NCBI RefSeq assembly: GCF_036669915.1
Contig: NC_089314.1
Coordinates: 1,259,470-1,323,469, forward strand
Length of the DNA stretch: 64,000 nt
Source of the DNA: Pocillopora verrucosa
Lineage: Eukaryota; Cnidaria; Anthozoa; Scleractinia; Pocilloporidae
Direction of reading: 5' to 3'
The stretch's first letter is position 1; every line of letters starts with the position of its first letter. The notes beneath the pieces are model-generated. The model was not told the DNA's origin, searched no databases, and was given only the letters and a program-made list of their open reading frames with translations. The translations under genes and the position numbers were made by a program. Shown here piece after piece: positions 1-18,390 of this stretch.

Positions 1-3000
1 TTCACGAATGGCTAGATGTGTTTACCTTTTCATACGGCGCCACATCTCAACTTCAACATAACATGGGTGAGCAGTGTTGAGTTCGAAATGGAAACTTAAA
101 TAACCTGGCGTCGGATTTTTCGCCTGCAGCCCACGCAATTAAGTGATTTCAAGTGTTTGTTTCGCAGAGGACGGCAAAGAGATGAACAACGTTTTGAGAC
201 ACACGTACTGAGCTATTGTTTTTCCCACTAAATCTTTTGTTTTGCCAAGTTGTTGTTGTCGTCGCCGACGTGGTTTATTCAGGATCTGTATTATCGTGTG
301 GGAGGAGAATGTGTTACCTCCTTGCAAGTTTAATATCTTAGCTAATTGTTGAAACAATACCTCCCAAAAAAATGTTCATTATGTAGTCTAACAGCACAGC
401 TACTACTTAAACTTAACTACCAGTGTGAAAGATGTTTCAGTCGAAAAATAATGCAGTCTTCTTACTTATTCCAGGTATTTAACGAAGATTTTGAATACCC
501 TTTAAACGATAAGGGAAACCTTGATTTCCATTTTGTTCGTCCATCAGAGCTCGCTCAAAGCGCGTATCACGTTAAACTGAGGCATCAAAAAAGAACAAAA
601 ATACAAATTCAAATGTTTTCCAACATACACAAGGCTTAATCAAATCGTGACACTCGACAAAAGTGAATCTGAGGACCAGTGTCTTGTAAACAACCACCTC
701 TAAAATGAGTGTTGAACACATTTTTCAATCTTTCACTATTCAAAGTTCAGTCCATAAAGATTTACACATGCTTCTACTATCTCTGTCCAGAAAACATGAC
801 TCTAATTCGAGTTAATTCAAAGAAACCAATTTAAACATCTTTTCAAATCAAAGGTGGTCGATGAAATTCTCATGAAAACTGAGAGCTTCAATTCTTCTTT
901 TGAATAAAGAACGTACATTAGTATCGGAGAAAACAACTACACCCAAAGCTTTCGCTAAAATTTAATTAAACCAACATGGGTGAAAAAGAGTTCGAAAGTA
1001 GATAGATATAAGAAAAAAATTATTACAGAAGCGAAATTGTTGGGATTATTATTGATAAAAAACATTGAAGCCATGTTGGTGAGACTTGTTGGTGAGGTCT
1101 GCAAAAGAGCTGCAAGGCAGATGTGTTTTATGTTCCAGGGTTAAAACGGAATAGCTATTTTGCTATAACAGAAAACGCGAAGGAACAAAGATCCGAATCC
1201 GAAAGGTGTTGAAAAGCATATAGATATATTCACATTTCCTCTATTGAAAGTGATGCTTGAGTAAAGTCTTGACGATTTAAGATAGATCACTTTGAACCAG
1301 ACTATTTTACGCCTACTGCGACAGAACTACTTCATTGTGGCGACACAAATCTAATTGCAAAACACATTTTTTTGGTTGATTGTCTTTGAACATAGCAAAT
1401 TTAAAACTGCACATCGGTTTAGGTGTCAACGACAAGAAACAATGCGCAGATTGCTGCCCTTGGTGATACAAGAATCGCTTAAAATAATGTACCTCAGTTT
1501 TTACTTTTATCCATTTCCAGTCGCAAATAGACCCGTCCTTCCTTACCAGCTCATGCTCAATTCGCCAAACCTGCTTAGATTTTCGTAAGATTGCTTTGAA
1601 GCTCATTAGTCTGGTTCGCCGTATGATAAAAATCTGGTATTTTTTTAGAAAATGTGTCTTACAAGTGGTTTGCTGTTTGGCAACCTCGCTGGTGAGGTTT
1701 CAGGCAAGAACCGATCAAATGCTACTTATGTATCTTGCAAGTGCAGTGACAGGTGTGATGGAAAGTCATGAAGAGCAAATAGCCGATTGCATCGGACTTG
1801 TAGACAAAATGACTCGATTTCATATGAAATGATCGGTTTTTGGCGAAAAATGAGTCGAAGACAAAACTCGAAAACGTGACTCCCCTTGGCAAGTGATGAA
1901 TATCGCAAAAATTAAGAAAAGGACCAAGCTTCATGATCTTGATAAATTTTTGTTGTCAGATGCATTGATATCGTGATAGGATTTAGCTTGCGGTCGTTGA
2001 ACAAATGCATCCTAATTTTCTTGGACGAACGTGACGCATTAAAACTTTAACACTGAGTACCAAGAAATTTTGAGAAATGCGTCGTCTAAATTCCAATGCT
2101 CCTTACAAAGTTGTCAACGAAGATCAAAAGGAAGACTTGTAGCGTCGCGGCACTTATTTAAGTTATGTCCGTCCTCGTTTCAGCAAATGATAATTTATGG
2201 CTCAGCCAAACTCCAGTTCATTCTTCTGCTTTTTAAAATAATTGTGTTTTGGAAGGATTAGCAATTGTAAACTTTTTCAAGTTTGCAAACAGTCAGTGAT
2301 AGACAGGGAAACGTTTGCAGCCTTACTGTAAGTGTTCGATAGATAACGATATGCTTATTTCGATATGCGAACCCCAATCTGACTTTCTTAAGGGAAATCT
2401 ACCAAATTTGAGTTATGAATTAAGTCAACTGCAAAATTTGATTTGCTGAGTATTTTGTAATTTGTTTCCCTTCATAAGCGCACTTTATCTCAATGTAGAT
2501 GGTTCTGTATAGACGCAACCTTTGGGTCTTCGAAACTTGTAACATTTGACGAAAATTTTCCATCACACTTACCTTTTGAAGATAAGCATATGCAGTTTTC
2601 ATTTAATCAAATCCTTTGTCGTAACGCATACCATCAAAAAAAAAAACAAATAAAAAAATAAATGTAAATTTTGGTGTTTTTAAGCCTAGCGCTCTAGCTT
2701 CAGAACCTTACTAAGGCAGAAGTGATTCTTTCATTACCTAATGTTTGGAATCGAAATTGCGGTTACAAAACGTTTCTTTAAAAATAAAGAAAATAAACAT
2801 ATCTAATACTTGCCTAAGGGCAGAAAAAATAATCCTCCGTCGTGCCCTGAAACATCTAGAAAATTTTCTATAGTGTTTCTTTCAGTTATCAGTTTTTTTT
2901 TTTCCACAAGCTATTTATAATTAAGTAAAGTACATTTTGCAATAACACTACAGTTACTTAACTGCTTTTCCGTTTTCCTTTTCACTTTGTCACCTAAAAT

Positions 3001-6000
3001 GCGTTCTGAATGCTAATTGCAGGATAACCAATCAGTGATACACCTACAAAATGTTTATCATGCGCATAAAAGTGGCCGGAAAAGGAGGAAAAGTAGCGAC
3101 TTCTCCACAAGATGGCCACCTGCGGTAGACATGATACTGTAGAATACAAAATGAGGATTCTTCTGAAGACTATTATGTCTACCGTTCACTCTCTCCCCCT
3201 TGTACTGAAAACCTTTTTAGTTTCAAACATCTATGTCAACCTTAATTTGTTTAGATTTTATAAGACTGAGTATTTCACAAGGATTCATTTCAGACCTTTA
3301 ATATAAAATCTAAAGTTGAGCAAAAATTTTGCCTCAAATCGAAAAAAAAAGCAATTGATAATAATTAAGCTTTTTTTCCGAAAAAAGGATTCGAAGGAGC
3401 AAACGAACAAAATCTATCAGAGCTCAGTACGTGACAACTGCATCGAAACGAAGCTTTCATTTTTTTCTGTCATTTGGGTTTGTTTTTCTTTTCTGCAGAA
3501 TTTGATCTTTTTTTTTTTTTAACTTAAGCTTGCTGATCTAATTGAGTGCCCGTCTGAACGGCACTTGTCATGGATTAGTTATCGAAACAGATGAGGAAAG
3601 CACCATCTGTGGAATAATACTACTTATTCCTATTCCCGAACGTACTTTCCTTTTAAACGGGAAAAAATTTTGAAGTCTTAGTAAGTTAGGTCACCGCTGT
3701 AGACATAACTAATTTAAGGTCTACAGTCAGTTAAGTTCGCGGCCTTTCATTAGCATCATCAAACGTTACGTTGTTATGGACGGTGATGATTTTGCAACGC
3801 TTGTTTGGCAAATAGAAGGATTTTCGAGTCAAAGTAGAGAAAAAAAAATACTCTGTTTTATCAAGAACTTGAAATAAAATACAGTGAAACATAAATTTAG
3901 ATATTTGCCTCAAGAGGGCATTTTTAGCTTTCGTCGCAAATTACAGACAGAGTTGGCGATTTTAAAATGTATTGATTTCTCCTTTTTCTATGAAGGTAAG
4001 TTACATCTCAGCGATAAGACTTATTTACACAATGGGAACCAATAATAAAAAGGTTTGAATGATGGAAATCCATTTCCACTGACAGTCTATTATAGAGTAA
4101 CTTCAAGTTGCCATAGTGAGACAGCAGTCTAAATGATAACAATCGTTTTGTATAAAAATTAAAAAAATAAAATAATAATAATTTCTACCTTAACATCTTT
4201 GCCAAAGTGACTTTGATGATTCCCGCTGAGTTGTGTAAGTTCTGAGTTTCCCACTCGAAAATGAATTGTAGTATTTCCTAAAAAATTGATGGGAGCTATA
4301 GTATCGCGTGACTAAAGACAACATTTAGAAGAGGAGGGAGGAGTTTAATTCTAGATAGCAAGACAATTTGATCCGATTTAGAGAAACTTTCATTCAGCGT
4401 GTAAATTGAAGCTGTTGTTATAGTTGAAGTTAGGATATTTTCAACTCGAAAGATCCAGTTTCCAACTGGAGCTTTAACTGGAAGGGCTAGACTTGACTCT
4501 ATTACCACAAATTTTCTCTCAAAACTACCAGCACATTACTTTCAGATGTTGAAGCTGGTGTTCACATCGAAATATTACATGTCATTTTCATTTCATTCTT
4601 GAATAATAAGTGCATACATCTGGATGTGCCTTTGACAGTGAAGAAACCACTCTCTCCTCCAACTTGAAGGGCTATAGCTGACTATTTGACAAAAGATGTT
4701 ATTTCAAAACTACTGAGAAATGAAAAAAAATGTAGTATCTCGTGTAGCTGTTGACATAGATGTCCAAGTTATAAATCTATCTCGAGTTTTCTTCAACTTG
4801 TTTTACAATGAAAAGCGTCAGTGCCGGGGGAAGTAGATTTTCTTCTGCGAATTTTTTTTCATACGAAGATGAGTCTACATCATGTTCGATCAGTTGGATG
4901 TAAGCCGTTGGATTTAAATATCAGTCTACAAGTTTCTGGCATTTCTGACCAATAAAACTTCGCTACAGCGATTAGGGAAATTACATTTTGTTGAGATGTG
5001 ATGAGTTTAGGATATGTAAACTTACGACTACGAGGAAAAGGTACTCAAGAACGTTTCGTGCGGAAATGCACCTCTCAGAGGCTTAAAACGTTGACCTATT
5101 GTGAAGTATTCCAACCACAAATATAAAAAAAAAAAAATGAGGGAAGGATGCGCGTTTTACCGCAAAGATCAAGCGAATTTTACCCGCTAAACCTTAACAG
5201 ATAACTTGATATTGGGTTGGGCGTGAACTGTTGACAATTTTAACGCGTCATATGCCGTTACATGGAAATAGAATGTCCTTGATTTAGAACGCTGAACTAT
5301 GCAAAATATAAACATTTAAACTTAAGATGAATAAGGGAGTCCACCTTTTTTTTCCTTCCTTTAAACATCACTATCATTCTCTTAAAGGTAAGCCAAGGTT
5401 TACGTCGGCAGAATCCATGCGATCGACAATTTTCGACATATTATGAAACATTAACATCTTGGCGGTTTCTTTCGTAATCTAACTGCGTCACATAGAATTC
5501 CAGTTTCAGCACACAACGCGTGACGCTTTTATGAATGAATTCTGAACTTCTCTGTCTTGTTTGGAGCTAAAAAATTTCCCTTTCTGCCACTCCTGCTATG
5601 GTGGTCTCTGAACTCGGCCAACGAAGAGCTCAAGGGAAAACGTGACCAGTTTGACAACCGCTGACAGGTTATGTTGCAATTAACCAGCAATGCGATAAGC
5701 TTGGGTACTTAACGTACCTTTGTGTGTATTTCAAGGCCATAACCATAGATATTTTTGTTTCTCCTTCCTTAGCTGAGGATATAGACAGGATTGAAATTTA
5801 TCAACCCATCCTGCTTTTTGATGTTGAGAAAATGTATCTTATTTGCTTTATGATATATGTTCTACTTACATATGATTAATCAAATATTTTGAGAGTCAAA
5901 ATCACGCAAAACAGCAATATTAAATCAAAAGTGAAAGTGATGATTAGTTTCTATGAGAGGCAAGCGAAGTCTCTCTTCGAGCTATCAAAACTTTAGGAAA

Positions 6001-6050
6001 TGTATGATGATCCTCAAAAAACGGAAGCTTTGACAAGGCGTAATATTCAA
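1..6050. other. Intergenic, no convincing gene
   Basis: AT-rich DNA with only short chance frames. Items noted: A-rich stretch near 2634-2662, T-run at 3508-3520, and an exon-like stretch on minus at 1493-1570. No RNA gene or complete CDS could be supported. Confidence 0.6.
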
Positions 6051-6053
6051 GGC

Positions 6054-6059
6054 TTTATT
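6054..6059 (-). promoter_or_regulatory. Polyadenylation signal AATAAA of the CUB-trypsin gene
   Basis: The + strand reads TTTATT, giving AATAAA on the minus strand about 90 nt after the CUB-trypsin stop codon. A second AATAAA overlaps the stop codon itself (6146-6151). The distal one is better placed, but neither has been tested. Confidence 0.45.
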
Positions 6060-6148
6060 TCGTGATCGGATATTCATTCTTTCCAAAGCAAGAAAAACTA
6101 ATCTCTTACAATATAGTATGACGACAAAAGATGTGAGTCGTACGTTTT

Positions 6149-11191
<5,043 letters not shown>

Positions 11192-11310
11192 TTCGCGCCG
11201 TTATCGAGTTATGTCAAAACTCGCTCAATTTCTATAAGTCGAATTAATGTTTGTGGTTTCTGCCTCTCTGCCTTTGCAGTAGTTAATTGTGTCGTTTGTC
11301 AGTTATCGCT

Positions 11311-11320
11311 CTATATATTG
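11311..11320 (-). promoter_or_regulatory. Possible TATA box of the CUB-trypsin gene
   Basis: The minus strand reads CAATATATAG about 120 nt upstream of the ATG at 11191. Sequence and distance fit a TATA box, but such AT-rich strings are common in this window, so support is weak. Confidence 0.25.
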
Positions 11321-11842
11321 TTTCTAAAAAGGGAATTGAAGTCTTTTATTGACCCAGGTGGACATATGAGTAAATAAGCTACCGAGGAAGGGAATAAAAT
11401 GTACCGTATCTATCTCCGTAATATTTCACTTTTATGACTTACGAAATAATAAAGAGATTCTGACTACACTAACACAAGACATTTAATGTGGAAAGTATAT
11501 TTTGGATGAGTCAGTCGGTCTCAGTACTTAGTATACGCATCCTGATCTAATCTCAATATGCGTACAGTGAAATTAGGGGTTCTTCAAGCATAATTATCCT
11601 GTGCTACGCCAGATACGAAAAACCACCCAAAAAATCTGTGTATAGGTGGCAAAAAAATATGTGGAAACGTATTCCTCATCTAATGCAGCAGTACAATACC
11701 CCGAGAAAAGTGTTCACTAACCTGGTTACACTACTAATCACAAAGAAAAAATAAAAAATTGCAATGGTATTCTTCACGGAGTTGGAAAACGAAAGAAAGA
11801 AAAAGAAGAAAGTGGTCAAACGTGAAGCTGATCGACCTGTCT

Positions 11843-11968
11843 GGATCAATATCAGTATCTGGGCAACTGCCAACCTACCCCTCCCCTAACCCAACATTAA
11901 CCCTAACTTTTTAGGTTAGGGGAGGGGTAGTTGGGCAGTTGCTCAGATACTGATATTGATATTGATCC
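11843..11968. repeat. Large fold-back (hairpin) repeat
   Basis: Left arm GGATCAATATCAGTATCTGG... through CCTACCCCTCCCCTAACCC pairs with the right arm ...GGGGAGGGGTAGTTGGGCAG to ATTGATCC, about 50 bp each with few mismatches and a 6-nt TGATAT duplication in the right arm. The loop includes TTAACCCTAAC, similar to two telomeric TTAGGG units. Likely a fold-back MITE. Confidence 0.75.
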
Positions 11969-12828
11969 GAATGTCTGATTTTTCTCGCGAAAAGTAGTTC
12001 TCTCGTAGTTCAAGAATACATTCGTTCCCATTTTTTTTTATCATTGTTGACATTTTTGCCATAATCAGGTGTTCTAGCTAAGAGTTAGTAGAATTGCAGT
12101 TTTCCTCCAGGTTTTAGTCAGCTTTCCTCGTGAGAGTTATGGAAAATTCAGCGTTATAGTAATACTATTCAAACTCACCTGCTTGCCGAAGCATCTTCTT
12201 AACAGGCAGTCTAGTCTCGTGCCCAAACCTTCAATTCTACGATCACTTACAATTACACGGTAGGATCTGAATGCGAGGTTACAGACAATCCTAGCTTCTC
12301 CGTTGCAAGATCATTATCAAACACCGAAAATAATAGAAAACTATAATCATTGCAAGTCTTACAGAGACTTTTTCAACTTTCGAAGAAAAAACAAAGCTTT
12401 TCAACTTTTATCTGCCTGCAAACTTGAAAGTTAGTGGGGAGCTTCGAGCTCAGCCCGTATTGTGCGCGAGTTGCTATATTTAACATATATGTGTTTACAA
12501 TCCTGTGTATAAGAATGCTAATTCTTACCTCGCAGGTGCACACACCGGCGACATTGACGCTCACAGTCACCCACACACTTCGTCATTCAAATATATCTGC
12601 GTGACTTTCTACAGGAGGTCAGCAGGTTGCTGAGCTACTGAGTGAGCCATCAACTTCAAGTTGAAAACCACCTATAAACCACCATGGCGAATTAAAAAAA
12701 GGGCTGAGTCGCCATGGTCTCGAGTGTTAGCCGTTGATGGGACCAAATAGCTCCGTGACAAAGGGTTGACCGGCTTAAAACGATAGCATTTCGAATCTCA
12801 CCGTAACGATTTATCTGCCTTTATCAAC

Positions 12829-12897
12829 TGCTTGTTAATAATAAAAAACTGTCTCGCTCGCCTACCAACGCAGGACAACAGTTCCTTTAAAAACAAT
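12829..12897 (+). repeat. Decayed fragment of repeat family A
   Basis: Retains CCTACCAACGCAGG and ACAGTTCCTTTAAAAAC, parallel to CCCACCGACGCAGC and ACAGTTTCTTTAGAAAC of the 18.9 kb copy. Partial and degenerate. Confidence 0.45.
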
Positions 12898-14716
12898 TGA
12901 TCCGCGTATTTCGTCACGTTTCGCAGCAACTTGAAAAATTTAGCTCAGATTTTCAACTTGATAATTTTCATTCCTTTTCTGTCCTTCGCATCCTTAATCA
13001 ATCTTTTTGCTCCCTTTGATCTGGGTGCATTTCTTAAGTGTTTCTCTTCTGTATCATACCAAAATTATATACTTCTTCTAAATTGATGACCTTTTTAGCT
13101 CCATAGAGATTCCCCCAAAATACTTCAAACCCATTTTCTATTTAATGTCGAAGCGCCCGAACCAAAATGTTCCCCAAGCCCAAGAAAATTTAACATTATC
13201 ATTATCCAACAATAACTTAAAAGTAGAAATAAGTAAACTACTTGAAGCGCACAGGAAAATACAAGTGAACAAGTCGCAATTTGTTTTAGGTCCGCTTCTA
13301 ATTGGTTTAAGGGGTGGCTGACTTTTGACCGATTGCAAGGCAACTCAAATTACCTCAGGAAATTAAGGTAAAGGGATGCAAATAATTTGCCTTTATCATC
13401 GCGCCCATCGCTGGGGAAGAGAAATCGGACGGGTGTGTCTTTTATATCGGTCGTTTATTGTAGCCAGCGATTGATTTCTTTTTAAACAAAATGTTTCATA
13501 TGGATTGAGATGCCTACATGCCTAGATCTACACAACTGACCGGGTAGTTCAACATGCCGTAAATTATGAACAATGATGACACTTTGATGGGCCATTTCAG
13601 GCTTGCTATAATCAAATGCAACTCAGTGCGAGTATTAATGGGGCATTGAAAAATTATACAACAGCGACATTAGTTGGTGAGAACAAGTAACTACGTAAAC
13701 TTGAGTTGAATGCTTTCTTCATATCTTATCAGCTGAAATCCTTATTGGATCTCTTGCCCAATATGAAGAGTTTCAATAAACAGTCATTTTGTTTAGCTAA
13801 GGGATGCCACAGGCAAAATGTAGGAAATTCTATAGCTTTTGCGACACAAATCACGGCATTACACAGAAGCAACGTCTTCGACCAAACAATATCACCATGA
13901 CTTGACATTCGTCATGTTAAATTCTTCCGCGCGGCCATCTCATGCCGTCAGTCAAGTGACCCTTTCTTACTAAACAACTGTAAGTTCTCGTCAGAATTTC
14001 TTTACTTAATTTCGAAACTAGTTGACGAGAATAAAGACTTACATCGGCTGAATGGTACAATTTTGGTTGATAATACAATCTCCTGTTTTATTTTATTTTT
14101 TACACTGTATTATATGACAGGTATGAAAAAATTCCTTTTTGATTAATACATCTTAATAAAACCCACATGCTTTATACTACTAATGTTAATTATGTTTTCA
14201 ATATACTATCGACGTCAATTAACTGATGCATTCATGAAAAACATGTCTATTCTCTGGAATGTTTTATAAATATAGAAAAGAAATGTGTTTAACTCAAAAG
14301 CCAGGTGTAGGCTTCTAACACTTCCTCCATTATCCGTGGCAACCAAACATACTGAAAACAAAACATACATGTTATGTCTTAGAACTATGGAAATAGAACT
14401 GCAAAATTAACACATCGATTAAGTAACAAACTAGAACTCATCTGCTCTTAAAGAAATGCTTTGATTGAAGTGTTAGTTCATGTCTTCATTAACTTATTTA
14501 CAAACGTCAAACAAAAGGAGATAGTGTTTGGTGAAGTAATGTTTCAGCGGCCTGCTTTGAGATCTTAAATCTTGTTATCCTAAGAAGTCCTTTATGTTGT
14601 AAAGTAGTTGTATCCGCTTTTCATGCTGCGATACACTTTTCTGTGTGTTCATTATCCGTGATATTAGAAATAAATTGTCGCCACTGGTCCTCCCGCCCGC
14701 TGTTTCTTTCTTGTCG

Positions 14717-15646
14717 TCACAGCGAATAAATCCAAGTTTCTGAGTCCACGTTATTCAGGTCTGAATAATTCGGAGCTCGACTAATTTCCGCACCAGTTTC
14801 CTTCTGACTTAGATCGCTTTGCTCTCCCAACAAATTTGTCTCACTTACAGCATAACGCTTCAAAACATCGCTAGAGAAAGCCGAATTAAAACTTTTCAAG
14901 CGGGGTTTCTTCCGAGGTGCCTCTTCTGGTTGTGGGTCATTCTTGACACGAGGGCATGAATTTTTCTTTGTGAGCTTTGGTTTCTCGGGAGCAGCATGAA
15001 GGCTTTCGTCACTCTTATCGCCACTTTTGCCAAAACTTGAATTTAAGTTGAATTTCTCATCTACGTACGCACCAAAGCTCTGTGCAAGAAACTGCTGACT
15101 TGCGCGTAAAACTTCCTCAGAAAGAGCTCTCTTAGCTTTTGGAGTCCAATTTTCGCAGTTTTCAACATCACCACTGGAATGTAAACTCTCAGTTTCCAAG
15201 CTTGATGTTGACCCGTCCATGTAGGGTAGAAGCAGATGCTCTTTCCCAGCTCTAAGAATCGCTGAAGCTAAAAGGAAAACTATTCCTTCTCCTTTTGCGA
15301 CATCTATAGCAAGTTGACCTTCTTGCGACATTGCTGTTACATCCACGCAAGAGTTAATTAGAAAGTTTACTACGTCGACATGTCCGCCAAAAGCTGCGTA
15401 ATGCAAACAAGTCCATCCGCGCTCATCTCGCAGCTCTAACTCCGCTCCATTTTCCATCAACAACCTAGCCATTTCTAACTGACCAGAGAGGCAGCTGCGA
15501 TGCAGGACTGTGCTCCCTTTCTCGTCCTGTTCATTTATCCTCGCTTTGTGAAACTTCAATGCAAATTTGAGTTGCGCAAGGTCATTTGCCTCAATCGCTA
15601 TATTGAATACTCCCGCAACACTTGTCCTCCTTTGACGATGTGCCAT
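14717..15646 (-). CDS. Ankyrin-repeat protein, single exon, 309 aa
   Basis: Probable intracellular adaptor. The N-terminal half holds ankyrin repeats. Two are canonical: about residues 43-75 (STVLHRSCLSGQLEMARLL) and 76-108 (GWTCLHYAAFGGHVDVVNFL). They are flanked by a degenerate first repeat (about 16-42) and a last one about 109-140. The arrangement recalls small PPP1R12/PPP1R27-type ankyrin proteins, but I see no RVxF phosphatase-docking motif, so that assignment is only a resemblance. The C-terminal half is Ser/Glu/Lys-rich and probably disordered, with a basic cluster RKKPRLK that could be a nuclear localisation signal. The ATG at 15646 is the first in frame and the stop is TGA. No introns are needed; a single-exon structure among intron-rich neighbours could mean a retrocopy or simply a compact gene. 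Specific partner unknown. Confidence 0.75.
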   Translation of the reverse strand: MAHRQRRTSVAGVFNIAIEANDLAQLKFALKFHKARINEQDEKGSTVLHRSCLSGQLEMARLLMENGAELELRDERGWTCLHYAAFGGHVDVVNFLINSCVDVTAMSQEGQLAIDVAKGEGIVFLLASAILRAGKEHLLLPYMDGSTSSLETESLHSSGDVENCENWTPKAKRALSEEVLRASQQFLAQSFGAYVDEKFNLNSSFGKSGDKSDESLHAAPEKPKLTKKNSCPRVKNDPQPEEAPRKKPRLKSFNSAFSSDVLKRYAVSETNLLGEQSDLSQKETGAEISRAPNYSDLNNVDSETWIYSL

Positions 15647-17301
15647 AGCAGGAGCCTGTGAGCTTGTATCTGTTGGTTTATTTGACGAAACATAAATGCT
15701 ACATCACTTTCATCTTGTTCTGTTTAAAGAATGACACAAATGATTAACGGTGATGTAATTCTCGCTTCAACAAGCGCATTATTATGTAAATTACGAATCG
15801 GTTCAAAATATAATAAGCTTCAGTTTATTCGGATACTGTCATGAAAACTCCTTGAATACAAAGCATGGTTGATTTGTTGAGGGAGTTGATGAGTACGTTG
15901 TGTTATCTTTGGAAAATTATCCATACTTTCAGATTAGTAAAGAAGTTGGTAAGCTCGATGCAAAGCTATCAGGAAGTCAAGATGTTTAAGCAACTAAATA
16001 CGATTTACTTTGGCCTTATATAATAGGCTAATTTAGCTTTTCAACTACTCCTGAGCCGAACTGAAGATCCAAATCGGAAATTTCAAACATGGCTCTCTTT
16101 GAGAAGTCACGATATATTTGATAAATATGTGTCAAACGTAGAGGATCTGTTAGATATATGGTAATTTTGTATGTCATCTTTTCTTAAGGTGGGAGGTCGC
16201 TGAAGTCGTTGAAAAGGGGGCCAAAAAGTGAAGAGGACAATGAGCTGGAATAAAGAAATACAAGGCCAAACTTTCTATAACCTTTCCGCAAGACTCGCAA
16301 ACTATGACGTGCCTCTTAGGGAATCATGTAAATCTCTGTAGCGCCTTTGCTTACTGAAGTAATTAGTGATTCAGCAAGTAGTCGGTGTTTTAACACTAGC
16401 GCGTGACAAATCCTTACAAAAAAAAGAAGCTGTCATCTAATGAAAAATAAAAAAATTACGTTGTACTTTTTTCAATAATGCATGCTTACTATTGCAATAT
16501 ATTCCACAGCTCCTAAAGCTGTACATATAGATTAATTTAGTAAATGTTGTTCAAGGTGGTACCGGCTTCATTTTCATTAAGTTTGCCACTTCAGTTTCAT
16601 TAAGTTAAGCTTACAATCTAATGCAATAATGCCAAAACCACAACATTGTTCATCAGAAACCACAATTTTTCGTTCAAAGGGCAACTTTCACGGTTATTTG
16701 AAAACGACGCCAGATTGTAAAGTGAATCGCTATGAAACAGAAAGATTTTGTAAAAGACTAAACTAGATCCCGTCGAAACCACCACCAAACTGTACCTTCT
16801 CGAGCTTTTACCGGATAAAGTATCTTAGAACATTCTCTTGAAGTTGATAAACACCGAAGCAGCTTAGAATAAAATAAGCTTAATTCCGGCATCTGCTTGA
16901 TTTTTATCATTGACGACAGCCGAGAGGACGCCACATCAAGATTTACCTTGTGATAAATCAATTAATTAATTTGGTGGTAGCTTCCTTTTTAAGCATCGAT
17001 CATTTACTCAGGAAAGCGGCATGAGGAAGATCATAACATTCATAAAAAAATGTCGTTTTCTGCTCTTTTGATTCGGAGGACTCAATTGAATTGCCGTTAC
17101 GCTGCCCCTGTTTTTCAAAATTTTGTTTTTTAAATTCTTGCATAGTTTCCCGGATCCGACTTTTACTGGTCAGTCCCATATGAATCAAGAAGATTGATGT
17201 TTTGAAGAAGCAAAATATGTATCCAGTCAGTTTTAAAAAATTCTTCATTTAAAGAATCCATTTTTTCAGCAGCAATTGAAAAAAGGGAGTTTTTTTTCCA
17301 T

Positions 17302-17352
17302 TAAGGGTTGCATCGCTCGCTAGGAATCAATTGTAGAATGAATTAGATCAAG
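17302..17352 (+). repeat. Short dispersed repeat, copy 1
   Basis: AAGGGTTGCATCGCTCGCTA followed by GGAATCAATTGTAGAATGAA and AGATCAAG; its partner lies 1 kb downstream in the same orientation. Confidence 0.5.
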
Positions 17353-18340
17353 TAACAACTAATCCTGTGATTTCCCCATTTTGCTTTTATAAATAGCATC
17401 TTGAGTGCCCAGCTCAATTACCAGGTAATGTGCTGGAGACGTTATGTTGTGACCAATAGCCTGACAGCAAATATAGTAATTTGCTTGCTGCACAAGAGCT
17501 TTATGCTAATGTTATAAGAAACATCAACGCCGCTAATTGTACATTGATTGTATCGGGAGAGGCCTGGGATCGATAGCATTGCTTTTCACTCTTCTGCCAA
17601 GCTGCTGATCGAATTTCTCGTGAAGTTAAGTTGAAGAGAATCATTTGGATGGAAATGAATGAAGCATTTTTAGAGCAACCTAAAATTATTTCTAAACTAC
17701 GTTCCTTAATATTTGATTGGTGAAAAGTTTCAAGAGCTGAGTCCCGACAAAAGGGAAACCGAAATAAAAACAATGCATAGTGGATGATTAAATTCTGCTT
17801 CAATATTGAAATTACTTTTGTGCAGAGTACCAAAGTTTTGAGGTCAATGAGGTTTGTTCTCAGTGAAAAGATATCGAATACCATAGTCTTAAATTGTCTC
17901 AAAAGTTAAATGTCACAAAGCCAGTTCAACTGGAAAGACAACGTATTTCTTTCCTCAAGCTACATTGCATGCAATTACAAATAAATTCTAAATTTGAGTT
18001 GGTAAATGATATTGCGTAAACAACCCAATAGAAAAACCATTTACTTTAAGATTCCTTAAGATTTTAAACTCTCTTCGATAAAAATGATGAAAATCGTTAT
18101 GAGCTCAGCGTTTCCTGTCTTTCCTAGTAGTTGTATAAAACAACACCTGAGGTGTTTTGTTTAATTGAAACGGGAATAATCTATGCATTGAAACTAAAGG
18201 GGCCAACATCTGGTGCGCCCACGCTGAGTTTTAACGTCTGTTTGCATTTTGAAAAAAGTTTAACCCTCGGTTGCAAGACTTATATCTCTTCCTATAAACA
18301 TTCTACTTACTAAACCAACCAACGAGATCAGTTCTCTTTT

Positions 18341-18390
18341 AAGGGTTGCATTCCTCGGTAGGGATCGATTGCAGAAAGAATAAGACCAAG
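18341..18390 (+). repeat. Short dispersed repeat, copy 2
   Basis: AAGGGTTGCATTCCTCGGTA then GGGATCGATTGCAGAAAGAA and AGACCAAG; about 75-80 percent like copy 1 by eye. Confidence 0.5.

Larger units (their letters stand above)
11320..14716. other. Intergenic, non-coding
   Basis: Contains the fold-back repeat at 11843-11968 and a decayed copy of the dispersed family A repeat near 12829-12897. Otherwise no coding or RNA feature that I can support. Confidence 0.55.

Noticed and set aside
1652-1771. 39-codon Cys-containing + strand frame (MCLTSGLLFG...)
   Set aside because: Too short, no supporting homology or signals; the acceptor-like sequence before it is common in T-rich DNA.
11893-11911. Telomere repeat array
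   Set aside because: Only about two TTAGGG-like units within a hairpin loop; not an array or chromosome end.
17000-17248. 82-codon minus frame with a hydrophobic start
   Set aside because: AT-rich composition, no homology, no clear splice or promoter context.
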